A stretch of DNA of 64,000 bases, taken from assembly GCA_937129145.1 (NCBI GenBank), contig CAKZMU010000009.1, forward strand, positions 268,551 through 332,550, in the 5' to 3' direction. Of this stretch, positions 1-7,948 are shown one piece after another. Numbering within the stretch: position 1 is the first letter of the stretch; each line of letters opens with the position of its first letter. The notes under the pieces were generated by a model. The model worked only from the letters and a program-made list of their open reading frames with translations, had not been told where the DNA came from and searched no databases. This DNA is from an uncultured Lacinutrix sp. Its GTDB lineage: Bacteria; Bacteroidota; Bacteroidia; Flavobacteriales; Flavobacteriaceae. Both the position numbers and the translations under genes were made by a program.

Positions 1-1272
1 CAAACCATGAACTTTCATAGGTTCCATAATAGCATTTCCAATGGAAATTCTTGGGTTTAATGACGCATAAGGATCCTGGAAAATAATTTGAATATCTTTT
101 CTAAGGGTTCTTAATGCTTTTTTTGAAAGTTTTGTAATGTCATTTCCTTTATAAAAAATAGACCCTGAACTCACTTTATGTAATTGTAGAATGGCATTTC
201 CTAAGGTAGATTTACCGCAACCAGACTCTCCTACAAGACCAAGTGTTTCTCCTTCATAGACTTTAAAACTCACATCATCAACAGCTTTAAAAACAGACGA
301 TTTTCCAAAAAATCCGTGTTTGCTTATGTACTCTTTACTAACGTTTTTAACCTCTAACAATGGTGGTTGTGAATAGAGTTTTTTGTGTTTTTGTGCTCTT
401 TCTTTTGATGACACCACAGCATCTAAAGTAGTATTGTTCATATAATCATCAATAGTAGGAAGTTGTTGTAACCGCACATCTAAAGACGGTTTGGAGTTAA
501 TTAAGGCTTTGGTATATATGTGTTTCGGATTTTTAAAAATATCTAAAGCAGAATCTTGTTCAACAATCTCTCCTTGATACATGACAAGCACACGATTGGC
601 AATTTCAGACACCAACGACAAATCATGAGAAATAAATATAATACTCATTTTATAAGTCTGTTGGAGGTCTTTAAGCAGTGAAATTATCTCTTTTTGAACT
701 GTGACATCCAAAGCTGTTGTTGGTTCATCAGCAATGAGTAATTTTGGTTTACATGCAATAGCCAAAGCAATCATAACACGTTGTTTTTGCCCTCCAGAAA
801 TTTCATGTGGATATTTGTTAAACACAGTAGTTGGGTCTGGGAGCTTTACATTTTTAAATAATTGTAGCACCTCTTTTTTAGCATCAGATTTTGTGAGTTT
901 GGTGTGCTTTAACAGCACCTCAATGACTTGTTTTCCACAGGTCATAGAAGGGTTTAAGGAACTCATGGGTTCTTGAAAAATCATAGCAATATCATTGCCG
1001 CGTAAGGTTTCAAACGTTTTGGAATCAAGTATTGTTAAATCTTGATTTTCAAAAAGAATTTCACCGTTATTTATGGTGCAATTCTGTTTTGGAAGTAATC
1101 CTGCAATAGCTAGAGAGGATACCGATTTTCCGCTCCCAGATTCACCTACGATTCCCAATATTTCGTTTGAAAACAATTCATAAGAAATGCCTTTAATAAC
1201 CTTGGAAGTCACCGAGTTATTAGTAAAAGAAATTTCAAGATTTTTAACGGACAGCAATTGTTTTTTAGCCAT
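1..1272 (-). CDS. Oligopeptide-type ABC transporter ATP-binding protein, two ATPase domains (partial)
   Basis: The reading frame opens at the ATG at 1270-1272 (MAKKQLLSVK) and runs off the left edge after 424 codons, so the C-terminus is missing. The first ATPase domain has Walker A GESGSGKS (about residues 43-50), signature ISGGQKQR and Walker B LLIADEPTTALDVTVQ. An oligopeptide-type linker follows, then a second domain with Walker A GESGCGKST and a Q-loop (IIFQDPYASLNPR) just before the edge. DppD-DppF type fusions of about 550 residues energise uptake or export of peptides or nickel at the inner membrane. No permease or binding protein is visible, so the substrate is unknown. The family assignment is firm; the substrate is not. 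Confidence 0.93.
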   Translation of the reverse strand, partial: MAKKQLLSVKNLEISFTNNSVTSKVIKGISYELFSNEILGIVGESGSGKSVSSLAIAGLLPKQNCTINNGEILFENQDLTILDSKTFETLRGNDIAMIFQEPMSSLNPSMTCGKQVIEVLLKHTKLTKSDAKKEVLQLFKNVKLPDPTTVFNKYPHEISGGQKQRVMIALAIACKPKLLIADEPTTALDVTVQKEIISLLKDLQQTYKMSIIFISHDLSLVSEIANRVLVMYQGEIVEQDSALDIFKNPKHIYTKALINSKPSLDVRLQQLPTIDDYMNNTTLDAVVSSKERAQKHKKLYSQPPLLEVKNVSKEYISKHGFFGKSSVFKAVDDVSFKVYEGETLGLVGESGCGKSTLGNAILQLHKVSSGSIFYKGNDITKLSKKALRTLRKDIQIIFQDPYASLNPRISIGNAIMEPMKVHGL

Positions 1273-1320
1273 GCTTAAAAATAAAAAATATATTGATTAA
1301 GATAGACTAAAGCGTAGATT

Positions 1321-2034
1321 TTAAATATGAATTATTTCATCGTCATTTAAAATATCATCACCTCGTAAACGCAACAATATTTGTGCTACAGCTATGGTAT
1401 CTTTTTCACAATACGTGATGATTCTGTCAATCTCTTTTTCTTCGTAATACACACGATATACTTCACTACCATCAATATCATCTTTAGGCGAAGGAATGCC
1501 TAACACATTGGTCAATAATTTTAGTGATGTGTAGGTTTTATAATCGCCAAATTTCCATAATTCCAAAGTGTCTAAATGTGGCACTTCCCAAGGTTTTTTG
1601 CCAAAAAGGTTGAGTTTATAAGGCAACGTAATATTATGAATAATCATACGTCTTGCGATATATGGAAAGTCAAATTCTTTGCCATTATGCGCGCACAACA
1701 AATGTTTTGACTGACTAAAATGCGAGATTAACAAGTTTTTAAAATCTTTTAAAATTTTGACTTCATCGCCGTAAAACGAGGTCACTCTAAAATTTCTAAT
1801 ATCGCCTTCATTTGAAAAATACCCTACTGATATACATACAATTTTACCAAATTCAGCCCAAATGCCTGCACGTTCGTAAAACTCTTCAGCTGTAAAATCA
1901 TCTTTTCGTTGATATTGCGATTTGAGTTCCCAAAGCGCTTGTTTGGTGTCGTCTAAATCTGAAAAATGCTGTGTTTCAGGAACGGTTTCTATATCAAGAA
2001 ACAAAATGTTTTCTAAGTTGAGCTTGCTAATCAT
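1321..2034 (-). CDS. Predicted 3'-5' exonuclease, PolB-exonuclease-like (DnaQ fold)
   Basis: This 237-residue protein carries the three acidic exonuclease motifs of the RNase H/DnaQ fold: FLDIETVPE with Asp14 and Glu16, a middle motif HNGKEFDFPYIARRM, and YCEKDTIAVAQILLR near the C-terminus supplying the last Asp. It matches the stand-alone 'exonuclease related to PolB' group, which is thought to trim single-stranded DNA or RNA ends in the cytoplasm using two metal ions. It has no polymerase domain. It lies 33 bases downstream of the ogt-type gene on the same strand, so a loose repair grouping is possible. The role is inferred from the family only. Confidence 0.85.
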   Translation of the reverse strand: MISKLNLENILFLDIETVPETQHFSDLDDTKQALWELKSQYQRKDDFTAEEFYERAGIWAEFGKIVCISVGYFSNEGDIRNFRVTSFYGDEVKILKDFKNLLISHFSQSKHLLCAHNGKEFDFPYIARRMIIHNITLPYKLNLFGKKPWEVPHLDTLELWKFGDYKTYTSLKLLTNVLGIPSPKDDIDGSEVYRVYYEEKEIDRIITYCEKDTIAVAQILLRLRGDDILNDDEIIHI

Positions 2035-2067
2035 ATTGTAACTGTTTGATTAGACTAAAGATAAGAA

Positions 2068-2538
2068 TTAAAATAAAGATTGTTGCTTATAAGGGCTTTC
2101 ATGTTCCAACAACCATTGTTTTCTGTGGAGTCCACTAGCGTAACCTGTTAAACTGCCATCGCTACCAATAACGCGATGACATGGCACAATTATCCAAAGC
2201 GGATTTTTACCATTGGCATTTGCCACTGCTCTAATAGCTTTTACATTACCTAAATCTTTTGATAATTGTAAATATGAGGTGGTTTTGCCATAAGGAATTG
2301 TGAGTAAAGCATTCCAAACACGTTGTTGAAAATCAGTTCCTTGAGGGTTGAGTTTCAAGCTGAATTGCGTTCGGTCTCCCTTAAAATACTCTTCTAATTG
2401 GCGGACAGCATCTTCTAAAACTTCTGGAATATTGGATTTTTTAACGTCTTTGTTTAGTACAGTGAGTGAAGAAAGGCCATCTACATCACCTTCTAATTTT
2501 GCATACCCTAAGGGTGTTTTTATAAAGCAAGATTCCAT
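2068..2538 (-). CDS. ogt: Methylated-DNA-[protein]-cysteine S-methyltransferase
   Basis: This is a suicide repair protein that takes the alkyl group from O6-alkylguanine onto its own cysteine. The active-site motif PCHRVIG is present (nucleophile Cys120 in this numbering), preceded by the helix-turn-helix region IPYGKTTSYLQLSKDLG and followed by the conserved GYASGLHRKQWLLEHE. I chose the start at 2538 (MESCFIKTPLGYAKL), which sits one base after the stop of the upstream CNNM gene and matches the usual N-terminus of the family. A longer start at 2565 adds nine residues and overlaps that gene by 26 bases. The predicted 156 residues is normal for Ogt-type proteins. There is no Ada regulatory domain. 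Confidence 0.93.
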   Translation of the reverse strand: MESCFIKTPLGYAKLEGDVDGLSSLTVLNKDVKKSNIPEVLEDAVRQLEEYFKGDRTQFSLKLNPQGTDFQQRVWNALLTIPYGKTTSYLQLSKDLGNVKAIRAVANANGKNPLWIIVPCHRVIGSDGSLTGYASGLHRKQWLLEHESPYKQQSLF

Positions 2539-2539
2539 G

Positions 2540-3661
2540 CTATTCTTCAGGGCTATCTTCTTCAATCAAACCTAGTCGTTTTGCTCTAGTTTCCCAACTC
2601 TTTCGTGCCAATAATTGTAAATCAGCAACGTTATCGCTTTCGTCCATAATTTCAAGCCCTAAAAGTGTTTCAATAACATCTTCCATAGTAACTAGACCAC
2701 TTACCGAACCATATTCATCAACCACTAAAGCCATGTGATTTTTGCTTTCAACAAGCTCTTCAAAAAGTTTTGGAATTGGCATACTTCTATTAACGATAAT
2801 GATATTTCGCTTAACATCCGATAGTTTTTTATCACCATTACCAAACGCCATTTCTTTAAAAACATCATCTTTTAAAACCAACCCAGTAATATTATCAGGA
2901 GTATCAGTAAATACAGGAATTCGAGAAAAACGAATGTTGTGGTTGTTATTAAAAAACTCCTCAATAGTCATGGTTTCGGTTTCGGTTTTCATCACAGTTC
3001 GAGGCGTCATAACATCTTTTGCATGAATATCTTTAAAGTTGAGTAAATTTTTAATGACTTTACTTTCTGATTCTTGAAACACACCTTCTTCATGAGCCAT
3101 ATCTGTCATGGCATGAAAATCCTCTCGACTCAAAACACTTCCATGATGTCCTTTACCACCAATAAGCTTTGTAGTTAATTGTAAAAGCCACAAAATCCCT
3201 GTCCATTTCAATGGAAAAATAAGAATATTAAGTGCTTTAGTGGTAAAATTCGCTAACTGTTTCCAGTAAGTAGCACCTATGGTTTTTGGTATAATTTCTG
3301 AAGCCACCAATATTAAAATAGTCATAACTGTTGAAACAACACCAACCATTATATCTTCGGTAAACTGAATGCCTAATATTTCACGAGTTGTTGTTCCGTA
3401 AAGTTCGGCGTAAGCCACTTTTGCTTGGACACCAACTAAAATCGCACCTACTGTATGCGCAATGGTATTTAGCGTTAAAATGGCAATAAGTGGTTTATCG
3501 ACATCTTTTTTTAGAGTCTCTAAATCTTCAGCATAAGGCTTGTTTTCTTGCTTTTTTATATTAACGAATGTTGGCGTGACACTCAATAAAACAGCTTCAA
3601 GAATAGAGCACAAAAAGGAAAAGAAAATGGAGATTATAGCGTAAAAAATAAGTAAACTCAT
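2540..3661 (-). CDS. CNNM-transmembrane / CBS-pair protein (hemolysin family)
   Basis: This 373-residue inner-membrane protein starts with a DUF21/CNNM domain of four hydrophobic segments (about residues 1-180). A tandem CBS pair follows (about 200-335), recognisable from the stretches DVMTPRTVMKTETETMTIEEF and ALVVDEYGSVSGLVTMEDVI. The family includes CorC/GldE-like proteins linked to magnesium or other cation handling. The usual C-terminal CorC_HlyC transporter-associated domain appears to be absent: only about 35 residues follow the last CBS motif, ending in an acidic tail. It precedes ogt with near-zero spacing, which suggests co-transcription. GldE is a possible relative, but none of its usual neighbours (gldD, ssb, mutY) is here. 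Confidence 0.85.
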   Translation of the reverse strand: MSLLIFYAIISIFFSFLCSILEAVLLSVTPTFVNIKKQENKPYAEDLETLKKDVDKPLIAILTLNTIAHTVGAILVGVQAKVAYAELYGTTTREILGIQFTEDIMVGVVSTVMTILILVASEIIPKTIGATYWKQLANFTTKALNILIFPLKWTGILWLLQLTTKLIGGKGHHGSVLSREDFHAMTDMAHEEGVFQESESKVIKNLLNFKDIHAKDVMTPRTVMKTETETMTIEEFFNNNHNIRFSRIPVFTDTPDNITGLVLKDDVFKEMAFGNGDKKLSDVKRNIIIVNRSMPIPKLFEELVESKNHMALVVDEYGSVSGLVTMEDVIETLLGLEIMDESDNVADLQLLARKSWETRAKRLGLIEEDSPEE

Positions 3662-3687
3662 AGTGTGCCTTTAAGGGTTCAAAAGTA

Positions 3688-5007
3688 CTAATTATTTGTG
3701 AGTTTTTCTTCAGAATTTGGGCTTGTATAAAATACTTGCTGCAATTTTGGACGAACGTTTAAATTATAGATATTTCTATGCGACCTACTTGGATACACAC
3801 GATTGGATAAAAATATAAACACTAATTCATGTTCTGGGTCTGCCCAAACGAATGTGCCTGTAAAACCAGAATGCCCAAAACTTGTTGGACTTACTTGAGG
3901 TGCAGGATATGCTTCCTGAATGTTTAATGTGTCGTTGCCAATGAGTGGTTTGTCAAAACCTAAACCTCTTCGGTTATTGTTTTCTGGATATTGAATTTTT
4001 ATAAACTCTTCAACCGTTGAAGGTTTAAAATATTGCTTTCTATTATATGTGCCTTTTTGCACTAACATTTGCATATATTTTGCTAAATCTAATGCTGTTG
4101 CAAATAGTCCAGCATTACCTGAAACACCACCTAAAAGCGCTGCGTTTTCATCGTGTACATAACCTTTTACAAAGTCTTTTCTAAATAGTGTGTCCAGTTC
4201 AGTTGGAACAATAGTGTTTTTAAATTTTTTGTTCATTGGATTGTAACCAAGAACCTCAGTACCTAAGGGTTTGAAAAAATTGTTATTGAGGTAATCTTCA
4301 TAATTTTCGCCAGTGATATTTTCAATAAGCGTAGGGTAAATGAGTGAAGCTAATCCTGAATACACATAAGTCTTTTCATCGTTTACTTTTGAGCGTTTTA
4401 TTTTTCTGAACACTTTTTTGTTAAATCTATTTTTTACATAGAGGTTGTTATAGACTTTATTTGAAAAACGTTTTTGGTTTTTGGTTTTAATAAATCGGTT
4501 TTTTGGCTTCCCTTTTCGTAAAACATCACTTAAAAATACGATATAAGGATTCATACCTGATTGATGTGCTAGAAGCTCTCGAAGCGTTATATCTTTTTTG
4601 TCTTTACGGTTTTTCCATGAAGGCCAATAGGTGCTAAAGGGCACATCTAAATTGAGCGTTCCTTCTTCATACAATTTCATGAGAGCTGGTAAAGGACCAG
4701 TAATTTTGGTAACAGATGCAAGGTCATACACATCATCTTTCTCTACTTTTTGGATGCTGTCATAGGTATGAAACCCATAGGTTTTATGAAAAATGATTTT
4801 TCCTTTTTTTGTGACCAACAATTGTGCTCCAGGAAAGGCTTTTTGAGTAATAGCATCTTGCATGATGGAATCTACATTAGATTCGATATAATGAGCGTTT
4901 AACCCAACAGATTCTGGTTTATCGTAAACTAATTGTGCAGAAACGAAATTGACTGTTAAAAGAAAAATTAATGATGCTAATATCTTTTTAAATACTTTTG
5001 AGCCCAT
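3688..5007 (-). CDS. Secreted serine hydrolase, class C beta-lactamase/esterase fold
   Basis: A signal peptide (MGSKVFKKILASLIFLLTVN, cleavage expected after VSA) precedes a beta-lactamase-family domain. The catalytic SxxK motif is S-V-T-K in DLASVTKITGPLP, the second motif is Y-S-G (VYSGLASLIYP), and the third is H-S-G (GHSGFTGTF) in place of KTG, as in esterases and D-aminopeptidase-like members. Between motifs one and two lies a very basic insert of about 50 residues rich in Lys, Arg and Asn. In my memory the protein resembles the C-terminal half of Bacteroidota GH3/beta-lactamase fusions, but here it stands alone. Substrate could be a peptidoglycan fragment or an ester. It ends 3 bases from the next gene's stop region, in a minus-strand operon. 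Confidence 0.85.
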   Translation of the reverse strand: MGSKVFKKILASLIFLLTVNFVSAQLVYDKPESVGLNAHYIESNVDSIMQDAITQKAFPGAQLLVTKKGKIIFHKTYGFHTYDSIQKVEKDDVYDLASVTKITGPLPALMKLYEEGTLNLDVPFSTYWPSWKNRKDKKDITLRELLAHQSGMNPYIVFLSDVLRKGKPKNRFIKTKNQKRFSNKVYNNLYVKNRFNKKVFRKIKRSKVNDEKTYVYSGLASLIYPTLIENITGENYEDYLNNNFFKPLGTEVLGYNPMNKKFKNTIVPTELDTLFRKDFVKGYVHDENAALLGGVSGNAGLFATALDLAKYMQMLVQKGTYNRKQYFKPSTVEEFIKIQYPENNNRRGLGFDKPLIGNDTLNIQEAYPAPQVSPTSFGHSGFTGTFVWADPEHELVFIFLSNRVYPSRSHRNIYNLNVRPKLQQVFYTSPNSEEKLTNN

Positions 5008-5010
5008 AGA

Positions 5011-5544
5011 TTATTTCTTTATTAGTTCGTATAACTCCATATCCATAGGAGTTTTATTGGTTGGGGTAAATGCTTTTTCTAAGGTTTTTGTCCAATTAAA
5101 ATTATTGTTTATTGCCACTTTTACACTTCCTATATTTGTTTTATGAGCAATAATTTGCAGGCTTTCCAAGCCCAATACTTCAAAAGCATAATTTGATAAT
5201 TCGCGAACAACTTTAGTGGTCATTCCTTGTCCTTCGTATTGATAGCCAATGCAATAAGCAAATTCTCCTTGTTTTTTATCCCAATCAAGCTCTTTAATAT
5301 ACGTTACACCTATAATTTCTTGTGATTTTGATTGCTTTATCGTGAATAAAAATTCTTCATTAGCATTAAATTCTTTCACCTTTTTTTCTACGAAGAATTT
5401 TGACAACGTTGGATTTAAGTTTTGTTCTAATGTTTTAGGAAAAAAAAGCTTTAATCGGTCTTCATTGGCAACAATAAAATTACAAAGATTCCATGCATCA
5501 TCTTTTTGAATGGGGTTAATTTCAAACTCCCCTAAACTAATCAT
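5011..5544 (-). CDS. GNAT-family N-acetyltransferase, RimJ/RimL-like
   Basis: This 177-residue protein has the layout of RimJ/RimL-type acetyltransferases: an N-terminal INPIQKDDAWNLCNFI strand-helix, a central GEFAYCIGYQYEGQGMTTKV segment corresponding to the acetyl-CoA pyrophosphate loop (Q/R-x-x-G-x-G/A), and a C-terminal LQIIAHKTNIGSVKVAINNN segment. Such proteins transfer acetyl groups to N-terminal amines or small amines in the cytoplasm. The acceptor cannot be told. It overlaps the upstream membrane-protein gene by 8 bases, so translation is probably coupled. Confidence 0.85.
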   Translation of the reverse strand: MISLGEFEINPIQKDDAWNLCNFIVANEDRLKLFFPKTLEQNLNPTLSKFFVEKKVKEFNANEEFLFTIKQSKSQEIIGVTYIKELDWDKKQGEFAYCIGYQYEGQGMTTKVVRELSNYAFEVLGLESLQIIAHKTNIGSVKVAINNNFNWTKTLEKAFTPTNKTPMDMELYELIKK

Positions 5545-6292
5545 TATGTTTTGCTTTTAGTAAGGTCACAGTCTCAGTTGAAGCAGCAGTGACAGATAGT
5601 GGCAATACCAAAATAACACCAATAACTGGAATTAAAAGAAACAGCATAAATACAATGCCATTCCCTATGGCAATGCCTCGGTTTTTTCTAACAAAGGACA
5701 CACTTTCTTTATACTTAAAATGACGTTCCAAGGTATAATCCATATTACCGAAACCAGCATAATAGGCTTGAACAAAAAACAACAATAATGAAGTAAACCA
5801 ACCAATAACAGGAATTAAACTTATGATAAGAATAACAACTGTTAGCCAAAGCTCCATACATAAATTCCGAACATTAATTCTAATACCTCTCCAAAGTTGT
5901 TCTTGAAAGGTTGTATTTCTATGTTGATGCTTCAAATTCGAATTTTCACCTAATAAATGTGCTTCAATTTTCTCGGAAACGGGACTCATAAAAGGTGCAG
6001 ATAATGCCATGATAATGTGTTTATAGAGCATGAGCCCTAAAACAATAACTAACAACCCTCCAAATATCTCGCTAATGGTTGTAAAGGTGTCTTTTCCCCA
6101 TTCCCAAACCCAAATTCTTGAAATAAACTGACCAATATCATCTGAAAACTCATAAGCAGACACGCCAATAACAATAGCAGTTATAAGGCTAATAAGCATT
6201 GGAATGACAAAATACCTCCATAGTTTGAGTTTTGATATTAACTCAAAAGCTCCTGCGTATGCTTTAATTCCTATGAAAATGTTTTTAATCAT
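5537..6292 (-). CDS. EI24-domain / CysZ-like membrane protein
   Basis: This 251-residue protein has about four to five hydrophobic segments with the EI24/CysZ pattern: an N-terminal GIKAYAGAFELISKLKLWRY stretch, the loop ALSAPFMSPVSEKIEAHLLG, and a Tyr-rich motif YYAGFGNMDYTLERHFKYKE. CysZ proteins in proteobacteria mediate sulfate entry. Flavobacterial EI24 proteins are uncharacterised, so a sulfate role is only a possibility. Its start overlaps the stop of the hemC-hemD gene by 4 bases, and it overlaps the following GNAT gene by 8, so the three are one transcription unit. Confidence 0.82.
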   Translation of the reverse strand: MIKNIFIGIKAYAGAFELISKLKLWRYFVIPMLISLITAIVIGVSAYEFSDDIGQFISRIWVWEWGKDTFTTISEIFGGLLVIVLGLMLYKHIIMALSAPFMSPVSEKIEAHLLGENSNLKHQHRNTTFQEQLWRGIRINVRNLCMELWLTVVILIISLIPVIGWFTSLLLFFVQAYYAGFGNMDYTLERHFKYKESVSFVRKNRGIAIGNGIVFMLFLLIPVIGVILVLPLSVTAASTETVTLLKAKHND

Positions 6293-7815
6293 ATAGTATC
6301 GTAATGTTGGTTTACCAATTGTATTAGGTTTTCGGTTGTTGGCACTTTAGTAACTCTTACGTCTTCAAATTTCTTTTTGGCTTCAGTAGCGGTTGTTTCG
6401 TTAATACAAAAAGCAATTTTATCAGGATGATTTTCCTTTAGATAGCTTTGTACAGTTGAAGGGCTATAAAATAGAACACCTTCTACGCTATCTTCAACTG
6501 TTTCAGCATCATACTTTGTTTGATACGCTTCTACTTGATTTATGTTTATATGGTTGTTATTTAAAATAGAAGTTAATTCGTCATCTTGTGCGTCACCACT
6601 AAAGTAAGTTGCTTCTGTACCATCAATATATTCAACTAAGTATTCTGCTAAAGCTTTTTCGTTTTTTTCAACGTGCTTTACTGGTCCAATTCTTTTTTCT
6701 ATTAATCGTTTTGTACGGCGACCAACACAATATATTTTTTTAAACTGCAATTCTACTGCCGAAAAATTATTAAGCAACGCTTCCACCGAATGCTTGTTAG
6801 CGATAATTACATTATCTATTGGATTTCTAATTACTTGTGGTTTAATTCTGTTTAGACTTATTTTAACAAAATCGGAGCTTTTAGCAACGACATATTCATT
6901 AAATAATAAGTTTTGGTCTTTTGTTAAACTTTTAGTGGAATATATATTAGTTGGCTTGGAGTTCTGCGCATTGATATCTATTAAACTCTTACCACTGCGA
7001 TCAATAATGTAGTCTGCACAAAACGGAGCAATGGTGTTGTGTTTGTGTAAATGTTCAACGCGAGATATTTCAATTTTCTTGCTTCCGTCAGGACTAAGTA
7101 AAATACCTTTAAAGCTCACCTCTTCCTCTTTTATAAAAGTTAAAGCACCAATTGGAGTAGTGGTATTACCATCAAGTAATTTAAAGAACTCACGTTCTAT
7201 GTGTGTACAAATTTGTGTTTCTTCATGGTTGAGTTCTGCACAAATTTCTCTTATGCCTTCATTTTCTTCTAAAGCTGTAATTGCAATAGCACCTTGAGCA
7301 GGCGTAGGTATCATCCAATCTAAATTAATAGTGTTTTTAGGTTTTAACCCTAGCTTACCTAATGCAGCTGCCGAAAAAATAGCAGCATTCCAAGTGTCAT
7401 TGTCTTCAAATTGTTGTAATTGAGTGCTTAAGTCACCACTTAACGAAACGATGGTATGTGTTGGATATCTGTTAAGCCATTGTGCGCGACATATTGGGCT
7501 TTCAGTAGCAATTATGGCATCTCTTTGAGATAAAAACTCCTCATTATTTTTAAAAACCAATACATCTTTAAAATTTCCTCGTTTTATTACTGCAACTTGA
7601 GCGATACCATTTGTTAAAGTTGTTGGGACATCTGTTAGAGTGTGAACCGCAATATCTACAGTATTGTTTAGCAATAGGGAGTCTATATCGCTAATATTTT
7701 CAGTTGATTTTATCTCAATCGAATAACCTAACTTCTCCAGCATTTGCTGTACTGCATTGGCTTTCCAAAGTGCCAATTTACTGTTATGTGTACCAATTTT
7801 TATAGTTCTAGACAT
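6289..7815 (-). CDS. HemC-like/HemD fusion: degenerate porphobilinogen deaminase domain plus uroporphyrinogen-III synthase domain
   Basis: Residues 1 to about 260 align with porphobilinogen deaminase (IGTHNSKLALWKAN, DIAVHTLTDVP, TPAQGAIAI, ICTHIEREFFKLLDGN). The chemistry is gone: the dipyrromethane-binding Cys (GGCxxPIG) is Thr in GNTTTPIGA; the cofactor/substrate arginines of TRxS, SSLRR, RGNxxTR and KRLGL are His, Ile-Cys, Ser, Gln and Lys; about 19 residues covering the GGKGLF loop are deleted. From about residue 330 to 508 a HemD-like domain follows (VLFYSPSTVQSYL, CINETTATEAKKK, VPTTENLIQLVNQ), which would close hydroxymethylbilane to uroporphyrinogen III. A genuine hemC should exist elsewhere. 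The fusion is certain from one open frame; the loss of deaminase activity is my inference from the missing residues. Confidence 0.85.
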   Translation of the reverse strand: MSRTIKIGTHNSKLALWKANAVQQMLEKLGYSIEIKSTENISDIDSLLLNNTVDIAVHTLTDVPTTLTNGIAQVAVIKRGNFKDVLVFKNNEEFLSQRDAIIATESPICRAQWLNRYPTHTIVSLSGDLSTQLQQFEDNDTWNAAIFSAAALGKLGLKPKNTINLDWMIPTPAQGAIAITALEENEGIREICAELNHEETQICTHIEREFFKLLDGNTTTPIGALTFIKEEEVSFKGILLSPDGSKKIEISRVEHLHKHNTIAPFCADYIIDRSGKSLIDINAQNSKPTNIYSTKSLTKDQNLLFNEYVVAKSSDFVKISLNRIKPQVIRNPIDNVIIANKHSVEALLNNFSAVELQFKKIYCVGRRTKRLIEKRIGPVKHVEKNEKALAEYLVEYIDGTEATYFSGDAQDDELTSILNNNHININQVEAYQTKYDAETVEDSVEGVLFYSPSTVQSYLKENHPDKIAFCINETTATEAKKKFEDVRVTKVPTTENLIQLVNQHYDTI

Positions 7816-7853
7816 ATTTTATTAAGTCTTCTTGTGGGTTTTTTTAAGATTTT

Positions 7854-7861
7854 CAAAGTTA
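7854..7861 (-). promoter_or_regulatory. Probable -7 element for the hemC-hemD operon
   Basis: Read on the minus strand this is TAACTTTG, a full match to the Bacteroidota TAnnTTTG element, 39 bases upstream of the fusion gene's ATG. No convincing TTTG lies 19-20 bases further upstream, so the call rests on the single element and its position. Confidence 0.35.
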
Positions 7862-7948
7862 GGAGTTTTTTGTATTAATAATGAAACTCATTTAGAAAGA
7901 ATAATTTTTATTCTTACATTTATTTCCAATAACCAAACCAATAAAATA

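Noticed and set aside
701..976. Plus-strand open frame of 91 codons
   Set aside because: It lies opposite the ABC ATPase gene, whose reading frame carries clear Walker and signature motifs. The opposite frame has no family pattern.
2348..2575. Plus-strand frame opposite ogt
   Set aside because: The minus-strand frame contains the PCHR active site and the full Ogt domain, so this is a shadow.
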